From: Piscinibacter sp.
GTDB lineage: Bacteria; Pseudomonadota; Gammaproteobacteria; Burkholderiales; Burkholderiaceae_C
NCBI GenBank assembly: GCA_017983795.1
Contig: JAGOAS010000001.1
Coordinates: 124,001 to 188,000 of the forward strand
Direction: 5' to 3'
DNA: 64,000 bases
Of this stretch, positions 35,343 to 45,713 are shown piece after piece; position 1 is the first letter of the stretch; every line of letters starts with the position of its first letter. The notes beneath the pieces are model-generated. The model saw nothing but the letters and a program-made list of their open reading frames with translations, was not told the origin of the DNA and did no database searches. The translations under genes were made by a program, and so were the position numbers.

Positions 35343-36827
35343 TCAGCGCAGCGCCCAGAGCTTCTCGAGAAGGCGTCTGCGCTCGGCGTCGCGCGTGAGC
35401 GCCTGCGCCAGCGCGGCGAAGAAGACCTCGCGCGTGGCCGCCTCGGCGGCCGCGCGGCGCGCCAGCAGCGCGGCGATCGGGCCGATCTGCTCGGCCAGCA
35501 CGCGCGCGGCGCGTTCGACCAGCCCCGGCTGCATCGGCGTCGTGCCCAGCACGGGCAGGGCGGCGTCGGTGGCGGGGCGTGCTGCCGGTGCCTGTGAGGG
35601 CGCGGCGGCGGCCGAGCGCAGCAGGTGCTGCGCGCGCGCCACGAAGCGCACGCCCTCGGGCGGGTCGAGCGTCTCGCGGGCCAGCGTCGTGATCAGCGTG
35701 GCGAGATCGCTCGAGCGTCGCGTCGCGTCGCGCACCACGTGGCGCGTCATCGGCCCGAGCTGCGGCAGCAGCAGCCGCTCGATCGCCAGCAGCGCTTTCG
35801 CGTCCCAGCCGGTCGGCAGCGGCGCCGACGCTGCGGCGCGGGGCGGCGTGCTGCCGTGCGGCATCACCGCCGGCGGCCGCGGCATGGCCTGCGTCGGCGC
35901 CTCGGCGCGCGCGCTGCGCAGCCGGCGCATCGTGTCGGCCGACACGCGCGGCGCGAGCGCGCCGCCGGCGGCCGCGGCCAGCGCGGCGCGCATCTGCGCC
36001 GCGTCGGCGAATCGATCGGCCGGGCGCTTGGCCATCGCGCGTGCCGCCAAGGCGTCGAAGGCGGCCGGCACCGGTGGCTCCAGCGGCAGCGTCGAGGGCG
36101 GCGGCGGTTCGTCGTGCAGCACCTGGTACATCACCGCGCCGGCCGAGCCGCGGAAGGGCGCGCTGCCGGTGAGCAGCTCGTAGAGCAGCACGCCGCAGGA
36201 GAAGATGTCGACGCGTGCGTCGGGCGCCTCGTCGGTGTAGCGCTCCGGCGCCATGTAGCCGGGCGAGCCGAGCACGGTGGTGTGGTGGGTGCAGCCGCTG
36301 CCGTCGATGCGCGCGATGCCGAAGTCGGTCACCTTGAGCCGGCCCTCGGCGGTGAGCAGCAGGTTGGCCGGCTTGATGTCGCGGTGCCACACGCCCTGGG
36401 CGTGGGCGCATTCGAGCGCGTCGAGCAGCTGCACGATGACGCTCAGCGTGTCGGCCAGCGGCAGCCGGAAGCCGTGCACCACCGTCTCGTGCAGCGACAC
36501 GCCGGCCACGTATTCCATCGCGATGTAGCGCTGCGGCCCGGTCTGCGCGTACTCGTAGACCGAGACGATATTCGGGTGCGAGAGCCGGCCCGCGGCCTGC
36601 GCCTCGTTGCGGAAGCGGCTCTCGCCGTCGAGATCGCGCGCCTCGGGGGCCAGCAGCGCGCTGCGGATCGCCTTGATCGCGACGTTGCGGTGGATGTCGG
36701 GGTCGAGCGCCTCGTAGACCACGCCCATCGCGCCTTCGCCGAGCACGCGCGTGACGCGGTACTTGCCGAAGCTCGCCGGCAGCGGGGCGTGCTGCTGAGC
36801 ATCCAGCGCCAACGGCCGCGCACTCAT
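35343..36827 (-). CDS. Hanks-type serine/threonine protein kinase
   Basis: A 494-residue soluble kinase. The P-loop GEGAMG is at residues 30-35, the catalytic Lys at 52 (VAIK), HRDIKPAN at 148-155 and DFG at 168-170, with SPGYMAPE as the activation-end motif; all catalytic residues are kept. The kinase domain ends near 285. The remaining 200 residues have no transmembrane segment or PASTA repeats and carry a helical C-terminal region (about 350-494) of unknown role. It overlaps the preceding heme-sensor gene by ATGA, so the two are made together. Substrates are unknown. Confidence 0.92.
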   Translation of the reverse strand: MSARPLALDAQQHAPLPASFGKYRVTRVLGEGAMGVVYEALDPDIHRNVAIKAIRSALLAPEARDLDGESRFRNEAQAAGRLSHPNIVSVYEYAQTGPQRYIAMEYVAGVSLHETVVHGFRLPLADTLSVIVQLLDALECAHAQGVWHRDIKPANLLLTAEGRLKVTDFGIARIDGSGCTHHTTVLGSPGYMAPERYTDEAPDARVDIFSCGVLLYELLTGSAPFRGSAGAVMYQVLHDEPPPPSTLPLEPPVPAAFDALAARAMAKRPADRFADAAQMRAALAAAAGGALAPRVSADTMRRLRSARAEAPTQAMPRPPAVMPHGSTPPRAAASAPLPTGWDAKALLAIERLLLPQLGPMTRHVVRDATRRSSDLATLITTLARETLDPPEGVRFVARAQHLLRSAAAAPSQAPAARPATDAALPVLGTTPMQPGLVERAARVLAEQIGPIAALLARRAAAEAATREVFFAALAQALTRDAERRRLLEKLWALR

Positions 36828-37705
36828 GACGGCGCTCCTTCCAGCATCTTCATCGCCTGCACCAGGCTGCGCCGCATGCGCGTGAAGGAGGCGGCGAGCC
36901 GGCCGATCTCGTCGTGTGCGCCGGAGGCGAAGCCCGGGGCCGAGAGCTCGCCCAGGCTGACGCGGTCGGCCAGGCGCGCGAGTTTCGTCACCGGCCGGAT
37001 CACCAGCCACCACAGCATCGCGTTGAGCGCCACGGCGATGAGCACGAACACCGCCGACAGCATGCCCATGAACAGCGCCCAGGCGGCGTGGGCGCGCGCC
37101 AGCGGCACGGCCGTCGGCACCGACACCATCTGTGCCCCCACCACCTCGCCGAGCTGCCAGCCGAAGCCGTTGGCCGGGCCGTATTTCTCGACCAGGGTGC
37201 GCGGCGCCGTCTCCACCGTGCTGTGGCAGCGCAGGCAGGCGCCGTCGGCGATGCGGATCGGGCGCGCGATGTAGAGCGCACGGCCGGCCGGTGTGTCGCG
37301 CTCGCCGACGAACTCCTTCAGATCGGCCGACTTGCGGAATTCGGCGATCACGTCGGCCTCCCACTCCAGCGCGCGGTCGCGCGGGTTGGTCGGGTTCAGC
37401 GTGGCTTCCTTGTAGGCGTACTCGGGGTGGTTCTTCTGGATCCTGGCCAGCACCTCGGTGGCCGAGAAGGCCGGCACCGACTGCGGCAGGAAGGCGTACT
37501 TCATCTGCGTCTCGAGCAGCGGCGCCACCTGCGTGGAGGTGTAGCTGCGCACCGCCAGCGCCTTCTCGAGCAGCAGGCGTGCCTGCTGCAGCGTCTCCTG
37601 CTGCGCGTTTCGCTCGAGCATGCGGCGCGTCATCGCGCCGGTGGCCACGAGGCCGAGCAGGAAGATCAGCACGAACACCAGGTTGAACTTGAGCAGCAGC
37701 TTCAT
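36824..37705 (-). CDS. c-type heme (Tll0287-like, DUF3365) HAMP membrane sensor
   Basis: A 293-residue protein with an N-terminal membrane helix (residues 5-25), a periplasmic DUF3365/Tll0287-like domain that binds c-type heme through CLRCHS (157-162), a second helix (about 208-238) and a HAMP domain (about 240-290). It ends right after HAMP: there is no kinase, cyclase or chemotaxis output of its own. Such domains sense redox state or gas ligands. Its stop overlaps the Ser/Thr kinase start, and its start overlaps the FecR-like stop, which suggests that the HAMP signals to the kinase in trans (inference). Confidence 0.88.
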   Translation of the reverse strand: MKLLLKFNLVFVLIFLLGLVATGAMTRRMLERNAQQETLQQARLLLEKALAVRSYTSTQVAPLLETQMKYAFLPQSVPAFSATEVLARIQKNHPEYAYKEATLNPTNPRDRALEWEADVIAEFRKSADLKEFVGERDTPAGRALYIARPIRIADGACLRCHSTVETAPRTLVEKYGPANGFGWQLGEVVGAQMVSVPTAVPLARAHAAWALFMGMLSAVFVLIAVALNAMLWWLVIRPVTKLARLADRVSLGELSAPGFASGAHDEIGRLAASFTRMRRSLVQAMKMLEGAPS

Positions 37706-38646
37706 CGTGTCGTCTCCGTGACCGCGGCCAGCGGCCAGTTCATCACGCCGTCGAACCTGATCGGCTGCGGCTCGGTGCGCTGCACGATCACCGTCGGCTT
37801 CGGCCGGTATCGCTCGGGGAACAGGGTGCGGCTCCACTCGGGATGGCTGCGCACGCCGGCCACCAGCGCGGCGCGGAAGGCGCGGTCGCCGGCGCGGGCG
37901 GCGAAGCGCGGCACGGCGAGTGCGCGCAGTGCCGCTTCGCCGTCGATCCAGCGCGCCACCTCGGCATAGCTCACCGGCGTGCCGGCGCCGGGCTCGACCG
38001 GCCGCGCCTGCCAGCGCGCGGTGCGGCGCGGCAGCGAGTCGGCGAAGGAACGCGGCAGGCCTTGCAGCAGATCGGCGGGCGGGCGGCGCGCGCTCGTCGC
38101 GCTGGCGCGGCCGCGGCGCACGAAGGCATCGCCCTCGGCGAGCGCCATCTCCTGGGTGGCGGCGTCGGGCTCGCTCACGCGCGCCTGACCGCTCTCGACG
38201 AATACCAGCACGGCCTCGGGCGCGACGCGCAGCACCGCCGTGCCGGCGAGCGTGTGCAGGTCGGCCGCGGCGCTGGCGATGCCCGTCAGCGCGCCGGCGC
38301 CGCTGGCCACCTTGAGCCAGCCGCGCATCAGGTAGAGCGTGGCGGCGCGCTCGCCGAAGCGGCCCGCGGCGCGCGGTTGCAGCATCAGCTCGGTGTCGGG
38401 GCCGAGGTCGAGCGCGCTGCCGTCGGCGAGTTCGAGGCGCACGAGGCGTGCATCGGGCCCGGCGCGCACGATGTCCTCGTCGTGCACGCGCAGGCCCTCG
38501 GCGACCGCGAAGCGCTGGGCCTCGCGCACTACGCTGGCCTCGCCCTCGGCGATGGTGACGATGCCGATCGAGGCCGCCGCGCACCAGGCGGGCAGGGCCC
38601 CCAGAAGGGCGAGAAGTCCGGCGCGTGGAAAGGTGAGGCGCTTCAT
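37702..38646 (-). CDS. FecR-domain periplasmic protein
   Basis: A 314-residue secreted protein with signal peptide (residues 1-25, LLALLGALPAWCAAA) and a FecR domain at about 30-140 (GEASVVREAQRFAVAEGLRV, DGSALDLGPDTELML, LHTLAGTAVLRVAPEAVLVF). Classical FecR proteins regulate an ECF sigma factor from the periplasm; none is encoded here and there is no internal membrane anchor. It is the first gene of a three-gene unit with ATGA overlaps (FecR-like, heme sensor, kinase), so it is likely a periplasmic partner of the sensor. ATG at 38646 was preferred over 38664 for a better signal peptide. Confidence 0.85.
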   Translation of the reverse strand: MKRLTFPRAGLLALLGALPAWCAAASIGIVTIAEGEASVVREAQRFAVAEGLRVHDEDIVRAGPDARLVRLELADGSALDLGPDTELMLQPRAAGRFGERAATLYLMRGWLKVASGAGALTGIASAAADLHTLAGTAVLRVAPEAVLVFVESGQARVSEPDAATQEMALAEGDAFVRRGRASATSARRPPADLLQGLPRSFADSLPRRTARWQARPVEPGAGTPVSYAEVARWIDGEAALRALAVPRFAARAGDRAFRAALVAGVRSHPEWSRTLFPERYRPKPTVIVQRTEPQPIRFDGVMNWPLAAVTETTR

Positions 38647-38729
38647 CGTGACTCCATGCGGCATACAGCTCGCGATGAAGTCAGCTTAAGAGCGGGCACT
38701 GCGCTGCGCGTCATCCAGAATGGGGGGAC

Positions 38730-38753
38730 GCAGCTCCCTTTCGTGGGGGGCGA
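38730..38753 (+). promoter_or_regulatory. Promoter-like element GCAGCTCCC-N10-GGCGA
   Basis: The same GCAGCTCCC and GGCGA blocks as at 16804-16826, with one base more between them, followed by TCTAGG as a possible -10, 30 bases before the tautomerase gene. See the earlier entry. Confidence 0.4.
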
Positions 38754-38782
38754 TTCTAGGTAGACGACTCTGGAGATCTCAC

Positions 38783-38992
38783 ATGCCCACCCTGCGCGTC
38801 GAACTCTTCGAAGGCCGCAGCGCCGAGCAGAAGCGCGCCCTGGCGAAGGAACTCACCGAGGCCTGCGTGCGCGTGCTCGGCAGCAGCGCCGACAGCGTCG
38901 ACGTGATCTTCCAGGACGTGAAGCGCGAGAACTGGGCGAGCGGCGGCGTGCTTTGGTCGGACAGGCAGGCCGCCAAGCCGGCCGGCGGCTGA
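38783..38992 (+). CDS. 4-oxalocrotonate tautomerase family protein
   Basis: A 69-residue tautomerase. After removal of the Met, Pro1 (MPTLRVELFEGRS) is the catalytic base; the helix SAEQKRALAKELTEACVRVLG and the segment VDVIFQDVKRENWASGG fit the DmpI/4-OT group, with Arg in place for substrate carboxylates. These enzymes interconvert enol and keto acids in aromatic or hydroxy-acid catabolism. The ATG at 38783 gives the required Pro2. It stands alone with no obvious pathway partner. Confidence 0.92.
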   Translation: MPTLRVELFEGRSAEQKRALAKELTEACVRVLGSSADSVDVIFQDVKRENWASGGVLWSDRQAAKPAGG

Positions 38993-39009
38993 GGCCGGCC
39001 CGCGCGACC

Positions 39010-39504
39010 TCAGTCGTCGCGGCCGCGCCCGCGGCCATGGCCGCGGTCCTTGTCGCCGTGCTTGTCGTGTCCGCGCCCGCGGCCTTCGTCGTGGCCGCGG
39101 CGGTCATCGTCGCGGTAGCGGTCGCGATGCCGCGGCGGGGGCGGCGGCGCGTAGTGCTGGTGGTACTGCGGCACGTAGACCTGCTGGTACCACTGGTCCT
39201 GCACGAAATAGACGGGCTGGTTGCAGGCGGCGTAGCGCGCGCAGTGGCGGCGCCAGTTGCGCGCGTGGCCGGGCGGCACGTGCAGGTAGATGGGCTGCTG
39301 CACCACCGCCACGGGCGCCGGCTGGATGACCACCGGCTGCGGGTACATCAGCACCGGCGGCGGCATGTTGCCGATGTTGATGCGGCCATAGAAGCCGGGT
39401 TGGCCGACGTCGATGGACACGCCGACGTTGACATCGGCGGCATGGGCCGGCGCGAGCGCGGCCGGCAGGGTCAGCACAGCGGCGAGCAGGGGACGGAACA
39501 TCAC
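39010..39504 (-). CDS. Secreted protein with His/Arg/Asp-rich C-terminal tail, unknown function
   Basis: A 164-residue exported protein: signal peptide to about residue 22 (APAHA), a Pro/Val-rich middle (INIGNMPPPVLMYPQPVVIQ) with two Cys (HCARYAACNQ), and from residue 105 a very polar tail of His, Arg, Asp and Gly (for example RGHDEGRGRGHDKHGD). Similar proteins of unknown role are common in Burkholderiales; the tail could bind metal or nucleic acid. It is not in an obvious operon. The alternative start one codon later makes no difference. Confidence 0.75.
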   Translation of the reverse strand: MMFRPLLAAVLTLPAALAPAHAADVNVGVSIDVGQPGFYGRINIGNMPPPVLMYPQPVVIQPAPVAVVQQPIYLHVPPGHARNWRRHCARYAACNQPVYFVQDQWYQQVYVPQYHQHYAPPPPPRHRDRYRDDDRRGHDEGRGRGHDKHGDKDRGHGRGRGRDD

Positions 39505-39570
39505 GGTACTCCTCGAAGAGCCGGCGAGTATGGCACCGGGCGTCGGCCCCTCTGTTACCAGTCCTAATCG

Positions 39571-40866
39571 TCAATCGCCCGGGCTGCCGCGCCAGCGCGC
39601 CACCTCCTGCGCCTTCACCTCGCCGGCCGCATGGCCCCAGCTGCTGCGCAGGTGGCTGGCCAGCGCGGCGATCTCGTCGTCGGCGAGCGCCAGGCCGAAA
39701 GGCGGCATGCCGAAGGGACGCGGATTGCCGCGCGTGGCCGGCGCGAAGCCGCCGTGCACGATCACGCGGATCAGGTTGACCGGCGGCTCCATGTTCACCA
39801 GCCGGTTGCCGGCCAGCGCCGGCGCGATCGTGCTGCCGCCGGCGGTGCGCGCGCCTTCGCCGTTCGCGCCATGGCAATCGCTGCAATGTTTGTCGTAGAG
39901 CTTGGCGCCGGCTTCCTGGCGCGCCGGGTCGGGCGGCTTGCGGCTGCTCGCAGTCGCGGCCTGCTGCGGCAGGGCCTCGAGGAATACCGCGATGGCGCGC
40001 AGGTCGTCCTCGCGCAGATGCTGCAGGCTGCGGTAGACCACGTCGGCCATCGGGCCGAGCGCGGCGCCGTGCGGCGAAGTGCCGTCGCGCAGCAGGGCGA
40101 CGATGTCGTCCAGCGGCCAGTCGGCCACGCCGGCCTGATCGGGCGCGGTGAGCGCCGGCGCATACCAGTTGCGCATCGGGATCAGGCCGCCGTCCAGCGA
40201 CATGCCGGCCTCGGGCGTGGCGCCGAACAGGTTGCGCCCGCCATGGCAGGCCGCGCAATGGCCGAGGCCGCGCACCAGGTAGGCGCCGCGGTTCCAATCA
40301 GCGCTGCGGCCCGCGTCCTGCTCGGGCGCGCCGGGGCGGAAGAAGAGCGCGCGCCACAGCGCCAGCGCAAGCTGCGTGTCGTAGGGGAAGTCCAGCGCGT
40401 GCGGCCGGTTCGGCTGGTGCACCGGCGCCAGGCTGCGCAGGTAGAAGTAGATCGCGTCGCTGTCTTCGCGCGTGATGCGCGAGAAGTCAGGATACGGGAA
40501 GGCCGGGTAGAGCAAGCGGCCGTCGAAGGAGCGGCCGTGGTGCATGGCGCGCCAGAAATGCGCGGCGCTCCAGCGGCCCAGGCCGGTGTCGGGGTCGGGC
40601 GTGAGGTTGCCTGCGTAGACCGTGCCGAAGGGCGTGGCGATGCCGCGCCCGCCGGCCCAGGGCGTGCCGCCGCGCGCGCTGTGGCAGGTGATGCAGTTGC
40701 CGATGCGCACGAGGTACTCGCCGCGCGTCACCTGCTCGGGCGTGCCGTTCGAGGGCGCGCTGCCCTCGGCGATGGGCTCCTCGCCGCGCAGGTTGAGCCA
40801 GGCCACCGCCGCGGCGAGCGCGGCAAGCAGCAGCAGCAGCGGAGCGAGCAGCCAGCGCCTGAGCAT
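39571..40866 (-). CDS. Triheme c-type cytochrome (alcohol dehydrogenase cytochrome subunit type)
   Basis: A 431-residue membrane-anchored or exported cytochrome with one N-terminal hydrophobic helix (residues 5-25) and three heme sites: CITCH 58-62, CAACH 204-208, CSDCH 328-332. The three-domain layout is that of the cytochrome subunits of membrane alcohol, aldose or gluconate dehydrogenases, which pass electrons to ubiquinone or an oxidase. No dehydrogenase subunit is nearby. It follows a diheme cytochrome and a pilin gene in one operon, 11 bases after the diheme gene. Confidence 0.92.
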   Translation of the reverse strand: MLRRWLLAPLLLLLAALAAAVAWLNLRGEEPIAEGSAPSNGTPEQVTRGEYLVRIGNCITCHSARGGTPWAGGRGIATPFGTVYAGNLTPDPDTGLGRWSAAHFWRAMHHGRSFDGRLLYPAFPYPDFSRITREDSDAIYFYLRSLAPVHQPNRPHALDFPYDTQLALALWRALFFRPGAPEQDAGRSADWNRGAYLVRGLGHCAACHGGRNLFGATPEAGMSLDGGLIPMRNWYAPALTAPDQAGVADWPLDDIVALLRDGTSPHGAALGPMADVVYRSLQHLREDDLRAIAVFLEALPQQAATASSRKPPDPARQEAGAKLYDKHCSDCHGANGEGARTAGGSTIAPALAGNRLVNMEPPVNLIRVIVHGGFAPATRGNPRPFGMPPFGLALADDEIAALASHLRSSWGHAAGEVKAQEVARWRGSPGD

Positions 40867-40877
40867 CGCGGCGCGCC

Positions 40878-41561
40878 TCAATGCGGGACGCTGCCGCACT
40901 CGAGCGGCGGCGGCGCGGGTAGCGATGCGGCCGCGTGCGCCGGCTGCGGCACCGGCCGGCTCGAAAGCCAGGCGGCGACGGCGCTCACGTCCTCGGGGTT
41001 CAGGCGCCTGGCGATGTCGGCCATGCAATCGGGCGCGTGCGCGCGGCGCTGGCCGTTGGCCCAGGCGCCGAGCTGGCCCTTCAGGTAGTCGCGCGGCAGG
41101 CCCAGCAGGCCGGGAATGGCGGGCGCCGTGCCGGTCAGCGCGCGGCCGTGGCAGGCCGCGCAGGCGGGCAGCTTGCGCGCCGCGTCGCCCTGCAGCGCGA
41201 GCTTCTCGCCCAGCGCCAGCGCGGCCGGCTCGTCGTTCGCCGCGGCCGGCGCCGGGTAGGGCGCTTCGATCGCGGCGAAGTGCTCGGCGATCTCGCGCAG
41301 GTAGTCGTCGCCGAGGTGGTCGACGAGGTAGACCATGGGCGCGTAGCGGCGCCGCCCCTCGCGGAAGTTGACCAGCTGGTTGAAGAGGTAGAGCGCCGGC
41401 TTGCCGGCGATGCGCGGGTGGTAGCCGTCGGGCGCGGCGCGGCCCTCCCTGCCGTGGCAGGCGGTGCAGGCGAGTACGCGCTGGGCCAGGCTGTCCTGCG
41501 GCGGCGCGGCCTCGGCCAGCGTGCAGGCGAGCAGGGTCGCGGCGAGCAGCGCGCGCTTCAT
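40878..41561 (-). CDS. Diheme c-type cytochrome (c4-like)
   Basis: A 227-residue periplasmic diheme cytochrome with an 18-residue signal peptide (LLAATLLACTLAEA). Heme sites are CTACH at 32-36 and CAACH at 134-138, each followed by a Met-containing segment (YAPMVYLV, ADCMADIA-like) as in cytochrome c4. It would shuttle electrons between the triheme protein and an oxidase. Its ATG overlaps the pilin stop by ATGA, so translation of the cytochrome depends on that of the pilin, an unusual pairing. Confidence 0.9.
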   Translation of the reverse strand: MKRALLAATLLACTLAEAAPPQDSLAQRVLACTACHGREGRAAPDGYHPRIAGKPALYLFNQLVNFREGRRRYAPMVYLVDHLGDDYLREIAEHFAAIEAPYPAPAAANDEPAALALGEKLALQGDAARKLPACAACHGRALTGTAPAIPGLLGLPRDYLKGQLGAWANGQRRAHAPDCMADIARRLNPEDVSAVAAWLSSRPVPQPAHAAASLPAPPPLECGSVPH

Positions 41562-42028
41562 CGGCAGTTCAAGGGCAGGAAGCGCGCCGCCACGCTGCTG
41601 CGGTCGGTCCCGTGCACCGTCATCGGCGCCGGCGCGCTTGCGCCCGCGCACACCCAGGCCACCGGCACCACGGGTGCGTCCTCCACCACCGCGGGGCGCA
41701 GCGTCAGCGTCTTGCCCTTGATCGCGCCATTGGCCTGGTTGCCGAAGGTGACGTGCACCGCGCCCTGTTCGACGGTCACCGCCGAGACGAGGTTGCCGAC
41801 GATGCGATCGGCCGCCGGCAGCGCGGCCGCGGCGTTGTCGGCCGGCAGCGTGTGCGTCAGCCTCCAGATCGCCGCGACGTTCGGCTTGGCGACGTCGGCC
41901 AGCTTCATGGCCTCGACGATCTGGTCGCGCACGATGCGGTCCTGCAGCGAGGGCATGGCCAGCGTCGCCAGGATGGCGATCACCGCCAGCACCATCAGCA
42001 CCTCGATCAGCGTGAAGCCGCGCTTCAT
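41558..42028 (-). CDS. Type IV pilin-like protein
   Basis: A 156-residue prepilin with the cleavage and methylation site KRG|FTLIEV and the hydrophobic helix LMVLAVIAILATLAMP. The rest is a globular head; two Cys near the C terminus (WVCAGAS and LNCR) could close the usual disulfide-bonded D region. Assembly needs a type IV pilus or type II secretion machinery encoded elsewhere. It overlaps the LysR stop upstream and the cytochrome start downstream, each by ATGA. A role in extracellular electron transfer, DNA uptake or a pseudopilus is possible; none is proven. Confidence 0.88.
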   Translation of the reverse strand: MKRGFTLIEVLMVLAVIAILATLAMPSLQDRIVRDQIVEAMKLADVAKPNVAAIWRLTHTLPADNAAAALPAADRIVGNLVSAVTVEQGAVHVTFGNQANGAIKGKTLTLRPAVVEDAPVVPVAWVCAGASAPAPMTVHGTDRSSVAARFLPLNCR

Positions 42029-42945
42029 GACGAGGCTCCCGGCGCGCGCTGCCACCACGGCCCGTCGAGCTGGATCTTCAGGAAATCGATGAAGGTGCTC
42101 ACCTTGCCCGGCACCAGCTTGGGCGAGGGGAATACCGCATGCAGTTCCTGCGTGGGCAGGGCGAAATCCGCCAGCACCGCGACCACCGCGCCGTCGGCCA
42201 GCGACTCGCGCGCCACGTACCACGGCAGCACCGCGAGGCCCAGCCCGGCGCGGCAGGCGGCCAGCACGGCGGAGAGGTTGTTGGAGCGCAGCGGGCCCTT
42301 CACCGGCACCGAGCTCGCGCCGCCTTCCGGCGCAGCGAAGCTCCAGCGGTCGTCGCCCTGCACGCTGCTGTAGACCAGGCAGTCGTGCTGCGCCAGCTCG
42401 GCCGGCGTGCGCGGCGTGCCGCGCCGCTGCAGATACTCCGGCGAGGCGGCGGTGAGCCAGGGGTTGACGCCCAGGTAGCGCGCGCCGAGCGCGGAATCGG
42501 CCAGCCGGCCCATGCGCAGCGCCACGTCCACGCCTTGCTCGACGAGGTTGACGTAGCGGTCGTCGAAGCTCAGGTCGATGGTGATGTCGGGATGCTCGCG
42601 CATGAACTTCAGCGCCAGCGGCGTCAGCACGCGCCGGCCGAAGGCCACCGAGGTGCTGATGCGCAGCTGCCCGCGCACCGTGCTCTGCAGCAGCGCGGCG
42701 AGGTTGTCGGCCTCCTCCAGCTCGCGCTGGATGGCCTTGCACTTCTCGTAGTAGAGCGTGCCGATCTCGGTCGGGCTCACGCCGCGGGTGTTGCGGTTGA
42801 GCAGCCGCGCGCCGAGCTGCGCCTCCAGCGCGGCGACGTGCTTGGTCGCCGTCGGCTGGGTGATGCCCAGGTCGGACGAAGCCTTGCTGAAGCTGCCGGT
42901 CTCGACGATGCGCGCGAACAGTTGCACGCCGGTAATGCGGTCCAT
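42025..42945 (-). CDS. LysR-family transcriptional regulator
   Basis: A 306-residue LysR regulator (CrgA/AphB-like group) with N-terminal HTH (FARIVETGSFSKASSDLGITQ) and the type 2 periplasmic-binding-like effector domain. It is divergent from gcl, with an ATTCC-N5-GGAAT box between them, yet it is also the first gene of the pilin-cytochrome operon (ATGA overlap with the pilin). ATG at 42945 matches family starts; upstream in-frame Met codons would run into the operator. Its effector is unknown; glyoxylate-pathway control is suggested by the divergent gene. Confidence 0.9.
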   Translation of the reverse strand: MDRITGVQLFARIVETGSFSKASSDLGITQPTATKHVAALEAQLGARLLNRNTRGVSPTEIGTLYYEKCKAIQRELEEADNLAALLQSTVRGQLRISTSVAFGRRVLTPLALKFMREHPDITIDLSFDDRYVNLVEQGVDVALRMGRLADSALGARYLGVNPWLTAASPEYLQRRGTPRTPAELAQHDCLVYSSVQGDDRWSFAAPEGGASSVPVKGPLRSNNLSAVLAACRAGLGLAVLPWYVARESLADGAVVAVLADFALPTQELHAVFPSPKLVPGKVSTFIDFLKIQLDGPWWQRAPGASS

Positions 42946-42974
42946 GGTGCGAATGATGCCCTGAGCCGCCGGCC

Positions 42975-42991
42975 CATTCCTGCACGGAATG
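42975..42991. promoter_or_regulatory. LysR-type box CATTCC-N5-GGAATG
   Basis: A perfect 6+6 inverted repeat with the T-N11-A pattern, between the LysR start (42945) and gcl (43077). It is the expected place for autoregulation and for activation or repression of gcl. Confidence 0.55.
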
Positions 42992-43076
42992 ACAAACATG
43001 CCCGACCTGATCTTCTCGCCGCGCGCCGCGCCGCCGACCATCGCCCCCAGTCGAATCAACGTACTAGGAGACTCGC

Positions 43077-44867
<1,791 letters not shown>

Positions 44868-44885
44868 CTTCGCCAAGGAAACACC

Positions 44886-45686
44886 ATGCCCCGCTTCGCC
44901 GCCAACCTCTCCATGCTCTTCACCGAGCATCCCTTCCTCGATCGCTTCGAGCGCGCCGCGCGTGCCGGCTTCGGTGCGGTCGAGTTCCTGTTTCCCTATG
45001 CACACACGCCGGGCGAAGTCGCGGCGCGGCTGAAGGGCAACAAGCTGCAGTGCGTGCTGCACAACCTGCCGGCCGGCGACTGGGAGGCCGGCGAGCGTGG
45101 CATCGCCTGCCTGCCCGACCGCATCGACGAGTTCCGCGCCGGCGTGGCCAAGGCCATCGAGTACGCGCAGGCGCTCGGCGCGCCGCAACTCAACTGCCTG
45201 GCCGGCAAGGCGCCGCTGGGGGCCGATCCGACGATGCTGCGCCAGACCTTCGTCGCCAACCTGCGCTACGCCGCGGCCGAGCTGAAGCGCGCGAACCTCA
45301 GGCTGCTGATCGAGCCGATCAACACCTACGACATCCCCGGCTTCTTCCTCCACCGCACGGCGCAGGCGATCGCGATCATGGACGAGGTCGGCGCCGACAA
45401 CCTCTTCCTGCAGTACGACGTCTACCACGCGCAGCGCAGCGAGGGCGAGCTGGCCGCGACGCTGGCGAAGCATCTCGCGCGCATCGCCCACGTGCAGATC
45501 GCCGACAACCCGGGCCGCAACGAACCCGGCACGGGCGAGATCAACCATGCCTTCCTGTTCGGCCACCTGGCGCGCATCGGCTACCGCGGCTTCGTCGGCT
45601 GCGAATACAAGCCCGCCAATGGCGGCGCAGGGGGCACCGAGGCCGGCCTGGGCTGGCTCGAGAACGCGCGCCGGCAACTGCGCTGA
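44886..45686 (+). CDS. hyi: Hydroxypyruvate isomerase
   Basis: A 266-residue TIM-barrel enzyme of the xylose-isomerase-like superfamily that interconverts hydroxypyruvate and tartronate semialdehyde. It begins MPRFAANLSMLFTEHPFLDRF, as in E. coli Hyi, and keeps the metal ligands: Glu in LLIEPINTYDIPGFFL, Asp in QYDVYHAQR, His in AHVQIADNPGRNEPGTGEI and Glu in GCEYKP. It lies 18 bases after gcl and 27 before glxR, in the standard order of the glyoxylate operon. Confidence 0.95.
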   Translation: MPRFAANLSMLFTEHPFLDRFERAARAGFGAVEFLFPYAHTPGEVAARLKGNKLQCVLHNLPAGDWEAGERGIACLPDRIDEFRAGVAKAIEYAQALGAPQLNCLAGKAPLGADPTMLRQTFVANLRYAAAELKRANLRLLIEPINTYDIPGFFLHRTAQAIAIMDEVGADNLFLQYDVYHAQRSEGELAATLAKHLARIAHVQIADNPGRNEPGTGEINHAFLFGHLARIGYRGFVGCEYKPANGGAGGTEAGLGWLENARRQLR

Positions 45687-45713
45687 TTCCTTTCCTTCGA
45701 ACGAGACAACGAC

